Positions 17,732 to 26,710 of a stretch of 64,000 nucleotides of DNA are shown here, piece by piece. Position 1 is the stretch's first letter; every line of letters starts with the position of its first letter. The stretch is from positions 4,754,001 to 4,818,000 of the forward strand of contig NZ_JASTWJ010000001.1 of the NCBI RefSeq assembly GCF_030499515.1, read 5' to 3'. Below the pieces are notes generated by a model. It had not been told where the DNA came from and searched no databases. It saw only the letters and a list, made by a program, of their open reading frames with translations. The translations under genes and the position numbers were made by a program. This stretch comes from Streptomyces sp. DT2A-34. GTDB taxonomy: Bacteria > Actinomycetota > Actinomycetes > Streptomycetales > Streptomycetaceae.

Positions 17732-19383
17732 GTCCGGTGCCTGCCTAGGAGGTACGAGGGGACGGCGGCCAGCAGGATCAGCGCGGCGGCGTAGGGGGCG
17801 GCCGCCGCGAAGGATCCGGCGCCGGTCTCGGTCCACAGCCGGGTGGCGAGGGTGTCCATGCCGGTGGGGCGCAGCAGCAGGGTCGCGGGGAGTTCCTTCA
17901 TGCAGACCACGAAGGTGAGCGCGGCCCCGGCGGCCACTCCGGGTGCGGCCAGCGGGACGGTCACCTCGCGCAATACCTGCCAGGGCCGTCGCCCGAGCGA
18001 GCGGGCCACGTCCTCCAGGACGGGCGGTGCCTGGAGCACGGCCGCACGGGTGGCGGCCACCGCGACCGGCAGGAAGAGGACCGCGTACGCGCAGACCAGC
18101 AGCGGGAGTTGCTGGTAGAGCGGGTAGGCGTAGCGCACGGCGAAGAACACCAGCGCGAGGGCGACCGTGATGCCGGGCAGCGCGTGCCCCGCGTACGCCG
18201 CCTGCTCCAGCAGGCGGGCGCCACGGCCCCGGTGCCGGGCGGCGATCACCCCGACCGGCAGGGCGAGGACCGTGGTGAGGCCCGCGCCCGCCGCCGCGAC
18301 CCCGAAGGTGCCCCAAGCGGTCTCCGCGAGCCCGCCCAGGTCCCAGGTGGCCGAGGTGCCGACGGCGAGCCAGTAGCCGAGGGTGCCCAGCGGGAAGGCC
18401 ACGGCGACGGCCGTGACCGCGGCGCACCACAGCAGGGCGAGTGGCCGCCACCGGCCGAGGCCGATCGGAACCGCCGGGCGGGCGGTCCCCGTTCCGGTTC
18501 TGGCGTGCCCGGCGCGGCCCCGGGTGCGGGCCTCGGCGGCGACCAGGGCGACCGTCATGACCACCAGGACGACGCTGAGCGCGGCAGCCGGGGTGCGGTC
18601 GAAGGAGGCGCGGTAGGAGGTGTGGATGGCCCGGGTGAAGGTGTCGTAGCGCATCAGCGAGACCGCGCCGAAGTCGGAGAGCACGTACAGCGCGACGAGC
18701 AGTGCCCCGCCCGCGGCCGCCGGTCGCAGCTGCGGGAGCGTGACGCGGACGAACGTCCCCAGCGGGCCGTGGCCGAGGGAACGCGCGGCCTCCTCCTGCG
18801 CCGGGTCGATGCCCCGCAGCGCGGCGGCGACCGGCAGATGGACGTACGGGAAGCTGACCAGCGTCAGGGCGAGGGCGGCCCCGCCGAAGCCGGCCAGCCC
18901 CGGCTCGGCCGACAGCCAGGCGAACGCGGCCACGTAACTCGGCACCGCGAGCGGCAGCGTGGCCAGCACCGACCAGGCGCGGGCGCCGGGCAGCGCGGTG
19001 CGCACGGTCAGCCAGGCCAGGGAGACTCCCAGGACCAGGCACGCCGCCACGACCACCGCGGTCAGGCCGAGGCTGCGGCCGAGGAGGTCGAGCGTCCGCT
19101 CGTCGGCGACGACGTCCCAGGCGAAGGCCGGGCCGCGTTCCAGGGCGCGGACGGCGAGGTAGCCGAGGGGCAGCAGGGCGAACAGGGCGGCGACGCAGGC
19201 GGGAATCAGCAGGATCAGGGGCGGTCTGCGGTCGGGCGTGCGGGCCTTGACCGGCGTACGCGGTGCCCTGACCGGCGTACGGAACGAGCGAGACGTACGG
19301 CCCCCGGTTGCCTCGCGCACGTGCTCGTCCCCGGCCGGTGCCGGGGCTCCGGTCGGGCGCGAGGCGGACGGCGATGTGGGCAC
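17728..19383 (-). CDS. fbpB: Ferric iron ABC transporter permease
   Basis: 551 residues from GTG 19383. Twelve or so membrane segments are arranged as two fused permease halves, each with the EAA-like cytoplasmic loop: EEAARSLGHGPLGTFVRVTL in the first half and EDVARSLGRRPWQVLREVTV in the second. This double-domain form is typical of FbpB/ThiP-like permeases. The N-terminal 50 residues are polar, Arg/Pro-rich and probably cytoplasmic. The gene sits 6 bases behind the binding-protein gene and overlaps the ATPase gene by 4. It forms the inner-membrane channel of the importer. Confidence 0.88.
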   Translation of the reverse strand: MPTSPSASRPTGAPAPAGDEHVREATGGRTSRSFRTPVRAPRTPVKARTPDRRPPLILLIPACVAALFALLPLGYLAVRALERGPAFAWDVVADERTLDLLGRSLGLTAVVVAACLVLGVSLAWLTVRTALPGARAWSVLATLPLAVPSYVAAFAWLSAEPGLAGFGGAALALTLVSFPYVHLPVAAALRGIDPAQEEAARSLGHGPLGTFVRVTLPQLRPAAAGGALLVALYVLSDFGAVSLMRYDTFTRAIHTSYRASFDRTPAAALSVVLVVMTVALVAAEARTRGRAGHARTGTGTARPAVPIGLGRWRPLALLWCAAVTAVAVAFPLGTLGYWLAVGTSATWDLGGLAETAWGTFGVAAAGAGLTTVLALPVGVIAARHRGRGARLLEQAAYAGHALPGITVALALVFFAVRYAYPLYQQLPLLVCAYAVLFLPVAVAATRAAVLQAPPVLEDVARSLGRRPWQVLREVTVPLAAPGVAAGAALTFVVCMKELPATLLLRPTGMDTLATRLWTETGAGSFAAAAPYAAALILLAAVPSYLLGRHRT

Positions 19384-19389
19384 GACGGG

Positions 19390-20436
19390 TCAGACCAGTC
19401 CGACGTCCTGGAGCATGGCCAGCGTCTCCCGGAGGGACTCCAGCTCGCCGAGGTCGATGTCGGGCGATTCGAGCGAGTCGAACGCCGGCAGGCCCTCGAC
19501 GGTGCTGGTGACGCCCGCGGCCAGCGGGTACTCCTTCGTGGTGTCCGCGAAGTAGGTCTGTGCCTCCTTCGACAGCAGATAGTCCACGGCCTTCTGGGCG
19601 GTCGCGCTCTGCCCGCTGTCCTTGAGGATGCCGGCGCCGGCGACGTTGATCAGCGCGCCGGGGTCCTTGCCGGGCAGGAAGTGCAGCTCGGAGTCGATCT
19701 TGTCCTCGCCCTTCTCGGCGACGCGCTCGTACCAGTAGTAGTGGTTGACCAGGCCGAGGGAGACCTCCCCGGCCTCGACGGCGTCCAGGGTGGCGAGGTT
19801 GTGGGCGTAGGTCTTGGCGCCGTTCGCCTTCAGGTCCTGAAGCCACTTGCGGGTGACGTCGTCGCCCTTCAGCACGCGCATGCCGGTGACGAACGCCTGG
19901 AAGGAGGCGTTGGTGGGCGCGAAGCCGACCTTGCCCTTCCACTCCGGCTCGACGACGTCGAAGACGCTGTCCGGGACCTTGCCCTCGGCGACCTTGTCCG
20001 GGTTGTAGGCGATCACGCGGACGCGCCCCGAGAGACCGACCCAGTCGCCGCCGGAGCCGCGGTACGCCTCGTCGACCTCGTCGAGGGTGGCCGAAGGCAG
20101 CTTCTGCAGCATGCCTTCCTTGGACAGGGCACCCAGCGCGCCCGCGTCCTGCGAGAAGAACAGCCCAGCCTTCGTGCGGTCGCCCTCCTCCAGGATCTGC
20201 GCGGCCAGTTCCGCACTGTCGCCGTAGCGCACCTCGACCTTGGCGCCCACGGCCTGCTCCAGCTTGTCCAGCAGCGGCTTGACCAGCTTCTCGTTGCGGC
20301 CGGAGTAGATGACGAGGGCGGAGTCGCCGCCCTCGCCCCCGCTGTCCTTGTCGTCGGAGCCGCACGCCGCGAGGGCGGGGAGCAACAGGCCGGCCGCAAC
20401 CAGCGCAGTGATCCGGCGAACCGAGGGGCGTCGCAT
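19390..20436 (-). CDS. fbpA: Ferric iron-binding lipoprotein of the ABC importer
   Basis: 348 residues. The lipoprotein signal is LLLPALAACGSD with the lipidated Cys at about residue 25. The mature part begins SALVIYSGRNEKLVKPLLDK, the usual opening of FbpA/iron(III) binding proteins, and carries paired tyrosines in NHYYWYERV, a known iron-ligand region. Start ATG 20436 has AGGAAGG upstream. It is the first gene of the operon, facing the fusion enzyme gene across an iron box at 20549-20567. Expected role: capture of Fe(III), free or chelated, on the outer face of the membrane. Confidence 0.9.
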   Translation of the reverse strand: MRRPSVRRITALVAAGLLLPALAACGSDDKDSGGEGGDSALVIYSGRNEKLVKPLLDKLEQAVGAKVEVRYGDSAELAAQILEEGDRTKAGLFFSQDAGALGALSKEGMLQKLPSATLDEVDEAYRGSGGDWVGLSGRVRVIAYNPDKVAEGKVPDSVFDVVEPEWKGKVGFAPTNASFQAFVTGMRVLKGDDVTRKWLQDLKANGAKTYAHNLATLDAVEAGEVSLGLVNHYYWYERVAEKGEDKIDSELHFLPGKDPGALINVAGAGILKDSGQSATAQKAVDYLLSKEAQTYFADTTKEYPLAAGVTSTVEGLPAFDSLESPDIDLGELESLRETLAMLQDVGLV

Positions 20437-20548
20437 GGTGTGTGCCTTCCTACGGGGCTCGCCTTCACGCAGCCGGGCATGTCGGTGCGGAGCGAGGGGC
20501 GATGCGATCTGTGACTTTCCTGTGGCTTGATTATGACCATGCTATGAA

Positions 20549-20567
20549 TAAGGTAAAGCTCACCTAA
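20549..20567. promoter_or_regulatory. Iron box (DmdR/IdeR-type) in a divergent promoter
   Basis: Read on the minus strand: TTAGGTGAGCTTTACCTTA, which matches 14 of 19 positions of the actinobacterial iron-box consensus TTAGGTTAGGCTAACCTAA. It lies between the iron ABC operon (start 20436) and the fusion enzyme gene (start 20582), so one DmdR-like repressor site could control both. Confidence 0.78.
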
Positions 20568-20581
20568 CCGTCAAGGGTTCT

Positions 20582-23290
20582 GTGCTAGCAGCGGACGTTG
20601 CCGCGGAAAGGGCGCGCCCCGTGATCCACCTCTCCGGATCCGTCCCGGCACCCGCCGTCCCGAACTCGCCCCCGAGGCCGTGGCCGAAAACCGTGCCGTT
20701 CACGCGCGGACTCGCGGCGTACGGGGACCGCGTCGCGCTCATCACGCCGGACGGAGACCTGTCGTATCGCGAACTGGCCGAACGGGTGACCGCCACCGCC
20801 GCGCGCCTCGGGCCGACACGGCGGCTGGTGCTGCTGGCCGGCGCCAACCGCGCCGACGCGCTCGTCACGCACCTGGCCGCCCTCTCCGCCGGGCACCCCG
20901 TCCTGCTCGTCCCCGGCGACAGCGAGAACACCATCCGCTCACTGACCGAGGCGTACGCCCCCGACGTCGTGGCCCGCCCGCACACCGACGGAACCTGGAG
21001 CCTCGACGAACGTCACCCCGGCAGCGCCCACACCCTCCACCCGGACCTCGCCCTGCTGCTGAGCACATCCGGCTCGACCGGCTCGCCCAAGCTGGTGCGG
21101 CTCTCCCACGAGAACCTTCAGGCGAACGCCGAGTCCATCGCCCTGTATCTCGGCATCGACGACACCGACCGCGCGGCCACCACGCTGCCCATGCACTACT
21201 GCTACGGCCTCTCCGTCATCCACAGCCACCTGCTGCGCGGCGCCGGCCTGATCCTCACCGAGCGGTCGGTGTCCGACGCCGCCTTCTGGGAGGAGTTCCG
21301 CGCCACGCGCGGCACCTCGCTCGCCGGGGTGCCGTACACGTTCGACCTGCTCGACCGGATCGGCTTCGAGCGGATGGAGCTGCCGCACCTGCGCCGCGTC
21401 ACCCAGGCCGGGGGTCGGCTGGCACCGGAACGGGCGGCGCGCTACGCCGAGTTGGGGCGCCGCTCCGGGTGGCAGTTCTTCGTGATGTACGGCCAGACCG
21501 AGGCCACGGCCCGCATGGCCTACCTCCCTCCGCACCTCGCCGCCGAGCGGCCCGAGGCCGTCGGTGTGCCGATACCCGGCGGCTCCTTCCGGCTGAAACC
21601 GGTCGACGGCCATGGCCCGGACGTGGGCGAACTGGTCTACTCGGGCCCGAACGTGATGCTCGGTTACGCCGAGAGCCCGACCGACCTCACCCTGGGCCGG
21701 ACGGTGGAGGAACTGCACACCGGCGACCTCGCCCGGCGCGCGTCCGACGGGCTGTACGAGATCGTGGGCCGCCGCAGCCGCTTCGCGAAGATCCTCGGAC
21801 TGCGGATCGATCCACAGCAGGTGGAGAGCTTGCTGGCTGCTCATGGGGTCACCGCGTACTGCGCGGGGGACGGCGAGGCGCTGGCGGTGGCCGCACTCGA
21901 AGGCGCCGGCCCCGAAGGCGCCGGCCCCGAAGGCGCCGATGACGAGGCGCGGATCCGGCGGCTGGTCGCGGAGCAGTGCGGGCTCCCGGCCCGCGCGATA
22001 CGGGTCCGGGTGCTCGCCGAACTCCCCCGCCTGACCTCGGGAAAGCCCGACTACGAGGCCGTACGACGGCTGACGCGCCCGGAACAGGAGGAGGCGCCCG
22101 GCACCGGTGAGGATCTCCTCCTCCTCTACACGGAGATCCTCGGCCACACCGACGTCACCGAGGACAGCAGCTTCGTCAGCCTGGGCGGCGACTCCCTCTG
22201 CTACGTCGAGATGTCCCTGCGCCTGGAGGAGGCGCTGGGCCACCTGCCCACCGACTGGCACACGAGGACGATCCGCGAACTGCGCACGCCGGCCGCACCC
22301 GTGGCGGAAGGGCCGCACGGGCAGGGCGGGCCGCAGCCGCGGCGGGCCCGGCCGACACCGGGAGTGCGCACAGCGCTGCGCTCCTGGACGACTCCACAGT
22401 CCTGGAGGACCCGCCGCACTCTGGAGACCGGCATCGCCCTGCGCGCGGTCGGGATCGTCCTCATCGTCGGCTCACACGTCCAGATCTTCAGCATCAAGGG
22501 CTTCGCCCACATCCTCATCGGCGTCGCGGGCTACAACTTCGCCCGCTTCCAACTGACCGACGCCGCACGCCGCGAGCGCGTACGGCGCCTGTGGCGCAGC
22601 ATCGCCCGCATCGCGATACCGAGCATGGTGTGGATCACCGGAGCAGTGGTCCTGACCGACTTCTACGACCCCGCCAACGCCCTGCTGCTCAACAGCCTGC
22701 TCTCCCAGGGCAACGACCGCTTCGACTGGGCCTACTGGTTCGTGGAGGCCCTGGTCTACTACCTCGTCGTCCTCGCCGCCCTCATGGCCGTACCGCTGCT
22801 GGACCGGCTGGAGCGGCGGTATGTGTTCGGGGTGCCGCTGGCGCTCATGGCCGTCGGCCTGGTCGGCCGCTACGCCCTGCCGGGTCTGGCATCCGAACGT
22901 CCCCAGCTGAGCCCCTCAGTGGTGTTCTGGCTGTTCGCGCTGGGGTGGGCCGCCGCGCGGGCGGGCACCGTGCGGCAACGGGCCCTGCTCACGGCCGTGC
23001 TGCTGCTCACCGTGCCCGGCCTGTTCCAGGACCAGCCCCTGCGCACGGCCCTCGTCATCGCCGGGTTGGGCCTGCTGATCTGGGTGCCGACCCTGCCCAG
23101 CATCGGCCCGATCAGCGCGCTCGCGGGCGTCCTGGCGAGCGGTTCCCTGTACATATACCTGACGCACTACCAGGTCTATCCGTACCTCCAGGAGGACTTC
23201 CCGCTCACCGCCCTGTTCGCCTCCCTCGCGGTCGGCGTCGGTTACGCGGCGGTCGTGACACGGGCCGCGCGGACGTTCCGGTGGCTGTGA
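20582..23290 (+). CDS. Adenylation-carrier-membrane acyltransferase fusion protein
   Basis: 902 residues from GTG 20582 (a GTG at 20621 is possible). Residues about 35-500 are an acyl/aminoacyl-adenylating domain: LLLSTSGSTGSPKLVRLSHE (phosphate loop), VMYGQTEAT, LHTGDLARR and the C-terminal SGKPDY lysine. Residues about 510-575 are a carrier domain with the 4'-phosphopantetheine serine in SLGGDSLCYVEM. From about 620 to the end it is an acyltransferase-3-like membrane domain of roughly ten helices, with the conserved histidine in AVGIVLIVGSHVQ. The simplest reading is that an acid is activated, loaded on the carrier and transferred to a membrane or exported acceptor. The shared iron box suggests iron-starvation expression. 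A 15-bp tandem repeat encodes EGAGPEGAGPEGA (21899-21937) between subdomains. The substrate is unknown. Confidence 0.85.
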   Translation: MLAADVAAERARPVIHLSGSVPAPAVPNSPPRPWPKTVPFTRGLAAYGDRVALITPDGDLSYRELAERVTATAARLGPTRRLVLLAGANRADALVTHLAALSAGHPVLLVPGDSENTIRSLTEAYAPDVVARPHTDGTWSLDERHPGSAHTLHPDLALLLSTSGSTGSPKLVRLSHENLQANAESIALYLGIDDTDRAATTLPMHYCYGLSVIHSHLLRGAGLILTERSVSDAAFWEEFRATRGTSLAGVPYTFDLLDRIGFERMELPHLRRVTQAGGRLAPERAARYAELGRRSGWQFFVMYGQTEATARMAYLPPHLAAERPEAVGVPIPGGSFRLKPVDGHGPDVGELVYSGPNVMLGYAESPTDLTLGRTVEELHTGDLARRASDGLYEIVGRRSRFAKILGLRIDPQQVESLLAAHGVTAYCAGDGEALAVAALEGAGPEGAGPEGADDEARIRRLVAEQCGLPARAIRVRVLAELPRLTSGKPDYEAVRRLTRPEQEEAPGTGEDLLLLYTEILGHTDVTEDSSFVSLGGDSLCYVEMSLRLEEALGHLPTDWHTRTIRELRTPAAPVAEGPHGQGGPQPRRARPTPGVRTALRSWTTPQSWRTRRTLETGIALRAVGIVLIVGSHVQIFSIKGFAHILIGVAGYNFARFQLTDAARRERVRRLWRSIARIAIPSMVWITGAVVLTDFYDPANALLLNSLLSQGNDRFDWAYWFVEALVYYLVVLAALMAVPLLDRLERRYVFGVPLALMAVGLVGRYALPGLASERPQLSPSVVFWLFALGWAAARAGTVRQRALLTAVLLLTVPGLFQDQPLRTALVIAGLGLLIWVPTLPSIGPISALAGVLASGSLYIYLTHYQVYPYLQEDFPLTALFASLAVGVGYAAVVTRAARTFRWL

Positions 23291-23439
23291 CGGCAGCCCT
23301 CCGCCATGCCATGGCGTACCCGCGCCTCAGCGGTGCCGTTGCGTCGGCAACGTCATCGCGCGCTCGCGGTCCTTGTCTGGGGAGGCCGGCCACATGCGCC
23401 GGCCGAGGCTCACTGCAAGCCTTTGGATCAGTTTCCGGC
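23291..23439. other. Short intergenic spacer
   Basis: Between the stop of the fusion gene and the WD40 remnant on the other strand. The palindromic CGCCATGCCATGGCG-like sequence near 23301-23315 could form a small hairpin; no strong terminator is obvious. Confidence 0.35.
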
Positions 23440-24200
23440 AGGGACCGGCGTCGAGAAGAGGGGGAGCTGGGGAACCCGTCCGGCGGGGGCGGGGAGGGCG
23501 CGGCGGCGAGGTCGGGGCAGACACGCTGGAAGGGCACGCCCGGGGCGATCTCCGCCCATTCCGCGGCGGTGGGGTTCGCCGCGGCGAGACGGCATGCACG
23601 GGCGACGGGATCGCGGAGCGTCGCACTGAGTCGCGCGATGTTCCAGCGGATGACGGCGCCCGGGTAGTTGTACGTGGTCAGGTTGGCGCCGTCGGAGGAA
23701 ACCCCGAGCGCCGACGCCGCTGCGTCCAGTGTGAGCGGCGTGACGAGGTGCGGAGCAGCGGATCCCACACGTCCCAGACGAGCACCTGGGTGCCGGAGCC
23801 GCTGCCGGTCGGCAGTCTGCCGTCCTCGCTGAACGAGTAGGGCCCCGAGTCACTGCCGTTCGGGAGCCGGCTCGGGAAGCGGGGCCGTCCGGGGTCGGAC
23901 ACATCGAAGAGGAGACCTCCCTCCTCGCCGTAGTCCGTCGCCAGGAGAGTCCTGCCGTCGGGGGCGAATGCGCGAACAGGACGTCTGGGGTGCTCTCCCC
24001 CTTCGTCTTGACGACGCTCAGCTGCCGGGGGCGACCGGCCCGGGAGAGGTCCCACAGGGTGGCCTCGCCCTCCGTGCCGATCGCCATCAGGTCACCTTGG
24101 ATGGGGAAAGTCGCCGTCCAGACCGGCAGGTGGCGCGCGCTCCAGATCCGCACCACAACGCTGCGACTTGTTGCGGTCGGAACCCACGCCTCCCGAGCGC
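23440..24200 (-). pseudogene. WD40-repeat protein, C-terminal remnant
   Basis: Three frames in succession give propeller-like sequence. The first is GDLMAIGTEGEATLWDLSRA and GRPRQLSVVKTKGEST. After a shift near 23975 comes VRAFAPDGRTLLATDYGEEG and LLFDVSDPGRPR, then GTQVLVWDVWDPLL. After a shift near 23740 comes LTLDAAASALGVSSDGANLT and VIRWNIARLSATLRDPVARA, ending AEWAEIAPGVPFQRVCP. The last motif is the typical C terminus of actinobacterial WD40 proteins that follow an nSTAND or kinase domain. The effector half is absent. Another WD40-protein fragment lies at 41525-42030 on the other strand. Confidence 0.75.
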
Positions 24201-24230
24201 CGATTGGCACCCACGGATCCCGAGCGCCGA

Positions 24231-24695
24231 TTACGTGGCGCCGTCGGTCACGGTAGCCGCGAGGTCTTCGCGGGGCGCACGCCATGACCTTGCCGCGCGC
24301 AGCCCCAGGAACACCAGTAGGCCGAACGGTGACAGCAAGATCGTGAGGACCAGCAGCGGCCCCATCAGCAGGGCGGAGATCCCCAGTCGCCTGGCCTCCC
24401 GGTACATCCACTGGCCGATCAGCAGATCCCAGGCGATGACCTGTGCCCAGATGGCCCCCGCTCCGTCCGCGAGGGCCGTCAGATCGCGGAAGGTGTCCAG
24501 ATCCGGGCTGCGGACCGCGGCCCAGAGCTCGGGGAATACCGGGACCGCCAGGGCGAGATAGACGAGCAGTACGGGCACCACGGTCCACGGTGACACGGCG
24601 ATGCGGGCGGTCGGCCCCCACCCCGGCGCGAAGATCATGAGCAGCCATACGGGTGCGGCGAGCCAGAAGGAGAGCTCGAAGAGGAATCCGGTCAT
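24231..24695 (-). CDS. DUF4281 (ABA4-like) membrane protein
   Basis: 154 residues from ATG 24695, overlapping the previous stop by four bases (ATGA). Four membrane segments are visible at residues about 5-25, 35-55, 85-100 and 108-135. The motifs FWLAAPVWLLMIFAPGW and AWDLLIGQWMYREARRL are those of the ABA4-like family; the plant member acts in carotenoid conversion, but bacterial members have no assigned role. Together with the upstream membrane gene it forms an operon divergent from a MerR-family regulator. Confidence 0.8.
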   Translation of the reverse strand: MTGFLFELSFWLAAPVWLLMIFAPGWGPTARIAVSPWTVVPVLLVYLALAVPVFPELWAAVRSPDLDTFRDLTALADGAGAIWAQVIAWDLLIGQWMYREARRLGISALLMGPLLVLTILLSPFGLLVFLGLRAARSWRAPREDLAATVTDGAT

Positions 24696-25708
24696 GCCAC
24701 GAGATCCTTCGGGGTGGGGGCGTCTTCCGCGCCATTTGCCTTGAGTGGAGAGGGAGTCGGAGCCCTCAGGGATGCGTACGTCCCGAGAGCACCGGCCGCC
24801 AGGATCAGTCCGGCCACCCCCAGCGTCGCGCCGTCCGGGTGGATCAGCGGCTGGCCCCGCAACGCCTGCCAGAGAACCAGCGCGAAGGCGGCGGCGTACG
24901 TTCCCGAGGCGAGCAGCACCAGGCGCAGCCGTACCCGGTCGTCGGTAAGTCGAGCGAAGCGTGGCCCGAGGGCGGTCAGCACCATGACCAGCAGTGGCAG
25001 GAGTTGCAGCGCGTGCATGCCGACGAAGTGCGGGATCCGCAGATCGCCTCCGGTCGTCGACCAGCCGGTCAGCGCCATCGACGGACCGCCGTCCGGCACG
25101 CCCACGCTGTGCGCACCGACCACCTTGGAGACACCACGCCGCTGCCCCGGCGCGGGTTGGGTCATCAGGAAGCCGACACCGGCCCCCGCCAGCGCCAGGA
25201 CGATGCCGGAGCGCATCGCCCAGGCGGACGCACGGTCGGCGATTCGGGCGCGGAGCAGCAGCACGGCGACGGCGAGTGTGCCGAGCCACAGGATCACGAC
25301 CGTGACGGCCATCGCATTGAACAGCGCCTCGTCGAAGGGTGTTTCGTGGTTGAAGTGGCTGCGCTTCCCGCGCGCCGCCTGCCCGGCGATGATCACCATC
25401 TCGACGAGGCTCGCCAGCGCGACGACCGTCCCCGCCCACCAGCCCGCGCGTCGTCCGCTGGGGAGGAGCGACAGCATCCAGGCCAGGGAGAGGCAGTACG
25501 CCACGAACGAGACCGAGAACTTGAACGGCTTGAACCAGATCGGCGCACCCGCCAGGACGCGGTCGTCGACGGCGAGTCCCACCGCGGACATGACCGCCAT
25601 CAGCGCCATCGCCGCCGCGAACAGCACCAGCGGCCGATGCCATGACCGCCATGGCGCCGACGGCGACCACAACGGCGCAGGCCGGGAAGGCGGACGTGAA
25701 GAAGACAT
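24692..25708 (-). CDS. Integral membrane protein of unknown function
   Basis: 338 residues from ATG 25708 behind a GGGGG site. About eight hydrophobic segments are present, beginning LVLFAAAMALMAVMSAVGLA. Conserved-looking loop motifs are PIWFKPFKFSVSFVAYCLSL, GKRSHFNHETPFDEALFNAM and RIPHFVGMHALQLLPLL. Histidines in HFNHET and in PHFVGMHALQ are spaced as in some haem- or metal-binding membrane proteins, but I do not recognise the family. It is translationally coupled to the ABA4-like gene. The 9-bp inverted repeat at 25723-25745 lies directly upstream, so expression is probably controlled by the divergent MerR protein. Confidence 0.75.
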   Translation of the reverse strand: MSSSRPPSRPAPLWSPSAPWRSWHRPLVLFAAAMALMAVMSAVGLAVDDRVLAGAPIWFKPFKFSVSFVAYCLSLAWMLSLLPSGRRAGWWAGTVVALASLVEMVIIAGQAARGKRSHFNHETPFDEALFNAMAVTVVILWLGTLAVAVLLLRARIADRASAWAMRSGIVLALAGAGVGFLMTQPAPGQRRGVSKVVGAHSVGVPDGGPSMALTGWSTTGGDLRIPHFVGMHALQLLPLLVMVLTALGPRFARLTDDRVRLRLVLLASGTYAAAFALVLWQALRGQPLIHPDGATLGVAGLILAAGALGTYASLRAPTPSPLKANGAEDAPTPKDLVA

Positions 25709-25722
25709 GGCTACCCCCTAGA

Positions 25723-25745
25723 AGCGGATAGCGGCACTATCCGCT
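25723..25745. promoter_or_regulatory. Inverted repeat between the membrane operon and merR-type gene
   Basis: AGCGGATAG (25723-25731) and CTATCCGCT (25737-25745) are perfect 9-bp arms with a 5-base spacer, followed by another TATCCGATA-like stretch to 25754. Its place between two divergent genes, one for a MerR-family protein, makes it the likely operator for both. Confidence 0.68.
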
Positions 25746-25831
25746 ATCCGATATCCCAACTATCTATGATGGGAGACGGGTCGGCAAGGGCCGGCCGAGC
25801 CTCAGGGCGAAGGTCAAGGAGTGAACCGGCA

Positions 25832-26485
25832 GTGCGTATTGGGGAGTTGAGCCGCAAGACCGGGGTGCCGGTGCCGACGATCAAGTACTACGTCCGTGAG
25901 GGCCTGCTGCCTCCGGGCGAGCTGACCAGCCCGAACCAGGCGACCTACGGCGAGGCGCACGAGCGCCGGCTGCAGCTGATCCGAGCCCTGCTCGATGTGG
26001 GCGGCATGAAGGTCGCCGAGATCGCGGACGTACTGGCGGCCCTCGACGACCCGGAGCGTCCTCTGCACAAAGTGCTCGGCGCTGCCGCGGACCGCCTCGG
26101 CAGCGGGGACATCGAGCATGACGACGCCGAGTCGACGGCCGCCCGGGCCGTCGTCGCCGACCTCATCTCCCGGCGCGGCTGGCGGACGCACGAGTCGAAC
26201 CCCGCCGCCACCGACCTGTCCAAGGTCCTTGCCGCCATGGGCCGGTTGGGCCACGGGGCGTTCGTCGAAGTGCTCGACGACTACGCCGACGCAGCCGAGC
26301 AGGTCGCCCGCGCCGACCTCCGTTACGTGGACCGGCGGGTGGCGGTCGAGGACATGGTGGAGGCCGTGGTGGTCGGGACCGTACTGGGTGAGGCGGTGTT
26401 CAACGCGCTGCGGAGGCTGGCCCATGTGGACGCCTCGGCAAAGGTGTACGGCACGGAGGGGCCGCAGGAGCGGAAGACGAGCTGA
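25832..26485 (+). CDS. MerR-family transcriptional regulator
   Basis: 217 residues from GTG 25832; AAGGAG lies 10 bases upstream. The longer in-frame extension to 25766 is basic and unstructured and is less likely. VRIGELSRKTGVPVPTIKYY and VREGLLPPGELTSPNQATYG are the MerR winged HTH, and HERRLQLIRALLDVGGMKVA and EIADVLAALDD complete the DNA-binding half. The C-terminal part (residues about 90-210) is helical, has no metal-binding cysteines and probably binds an organic ligand. It is divergent from the two membrane protein genes, the likely targets. Confidence 0.85.
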   Translation: MRIGELSRKTGVPVPTIKYYVREGLLPPGELTSPNQATYGEAHERRLQLIRALLDVGGMKVAEIADVLAALDDPERPLHKVLGAAADRLGSGDIEHDDAESTAARAVVADLISRRGWRTHESNPAATDLSKVLAAMGRLGHGAFVEVLDDYADAAEQVARADLRYVDRRVAVEDMVEAVVVGTVLGEAVFNALRRLAHVDASAKVYGTEGPQERKTS

Positions 26486-26552
26486 GCCGACCGCGGCCGG
26501 GCAGCTTCCCAGGGCCGAAGTTGCCGAAGGTGAACGGGACGTCGGTACCGTG

Positions 26553-26710
26553 TCAGGCCCCGTTGGGACCGGCTCCTGCGTAGTCGAAGGTGTACTGCCG
26601 CACGCGGGCGCCGGCCCGGTGAGCGTGCTCGGCCAGGTACACCGAGGGCATCACGACGAACCAGCTGCTGAGCGCGTCGTAGAGGGGTGTGTGCCAGGGA
26701 GGAGATCCAC
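26553..26710 (-). pseudogene. Carboxylesterase-type C-terminal scrap
   Basis: The frame reads LYDALSSWFVVMPSVYLAEH, then GARVRQYTFDYAGAGPNGA and a stop at 26553. The spacing resembles the region after the catalytic His in type B carboxylesterases (DxxFxxPxxxLAexhaxxGxxxYxYxF). Upstream, at about 26770-26930, a second readable scrap (TVAVDFRLLDGIWIP) may belong to it or to another gene. No intact gene spans the 475 bases between 26486 and 26960. Confidence 0.45.

Noticed and set aside
16670..20365. A 1231-residue minus-strand open frame covering the whole iron ABC operon
   Set aside because: Only its last 353 residues (ATG 17731 onward) are protein-like. The rest is Arg/Gly/Pro-rich shadow of the permease and binding-protein genes in another frame.
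23301..23315. CGCCATGCCATGGCG-like palindrome after the fusion gene as a terminator
   Set aside because: The stem is short and weak compared with other terminators in the window, so it was not called.
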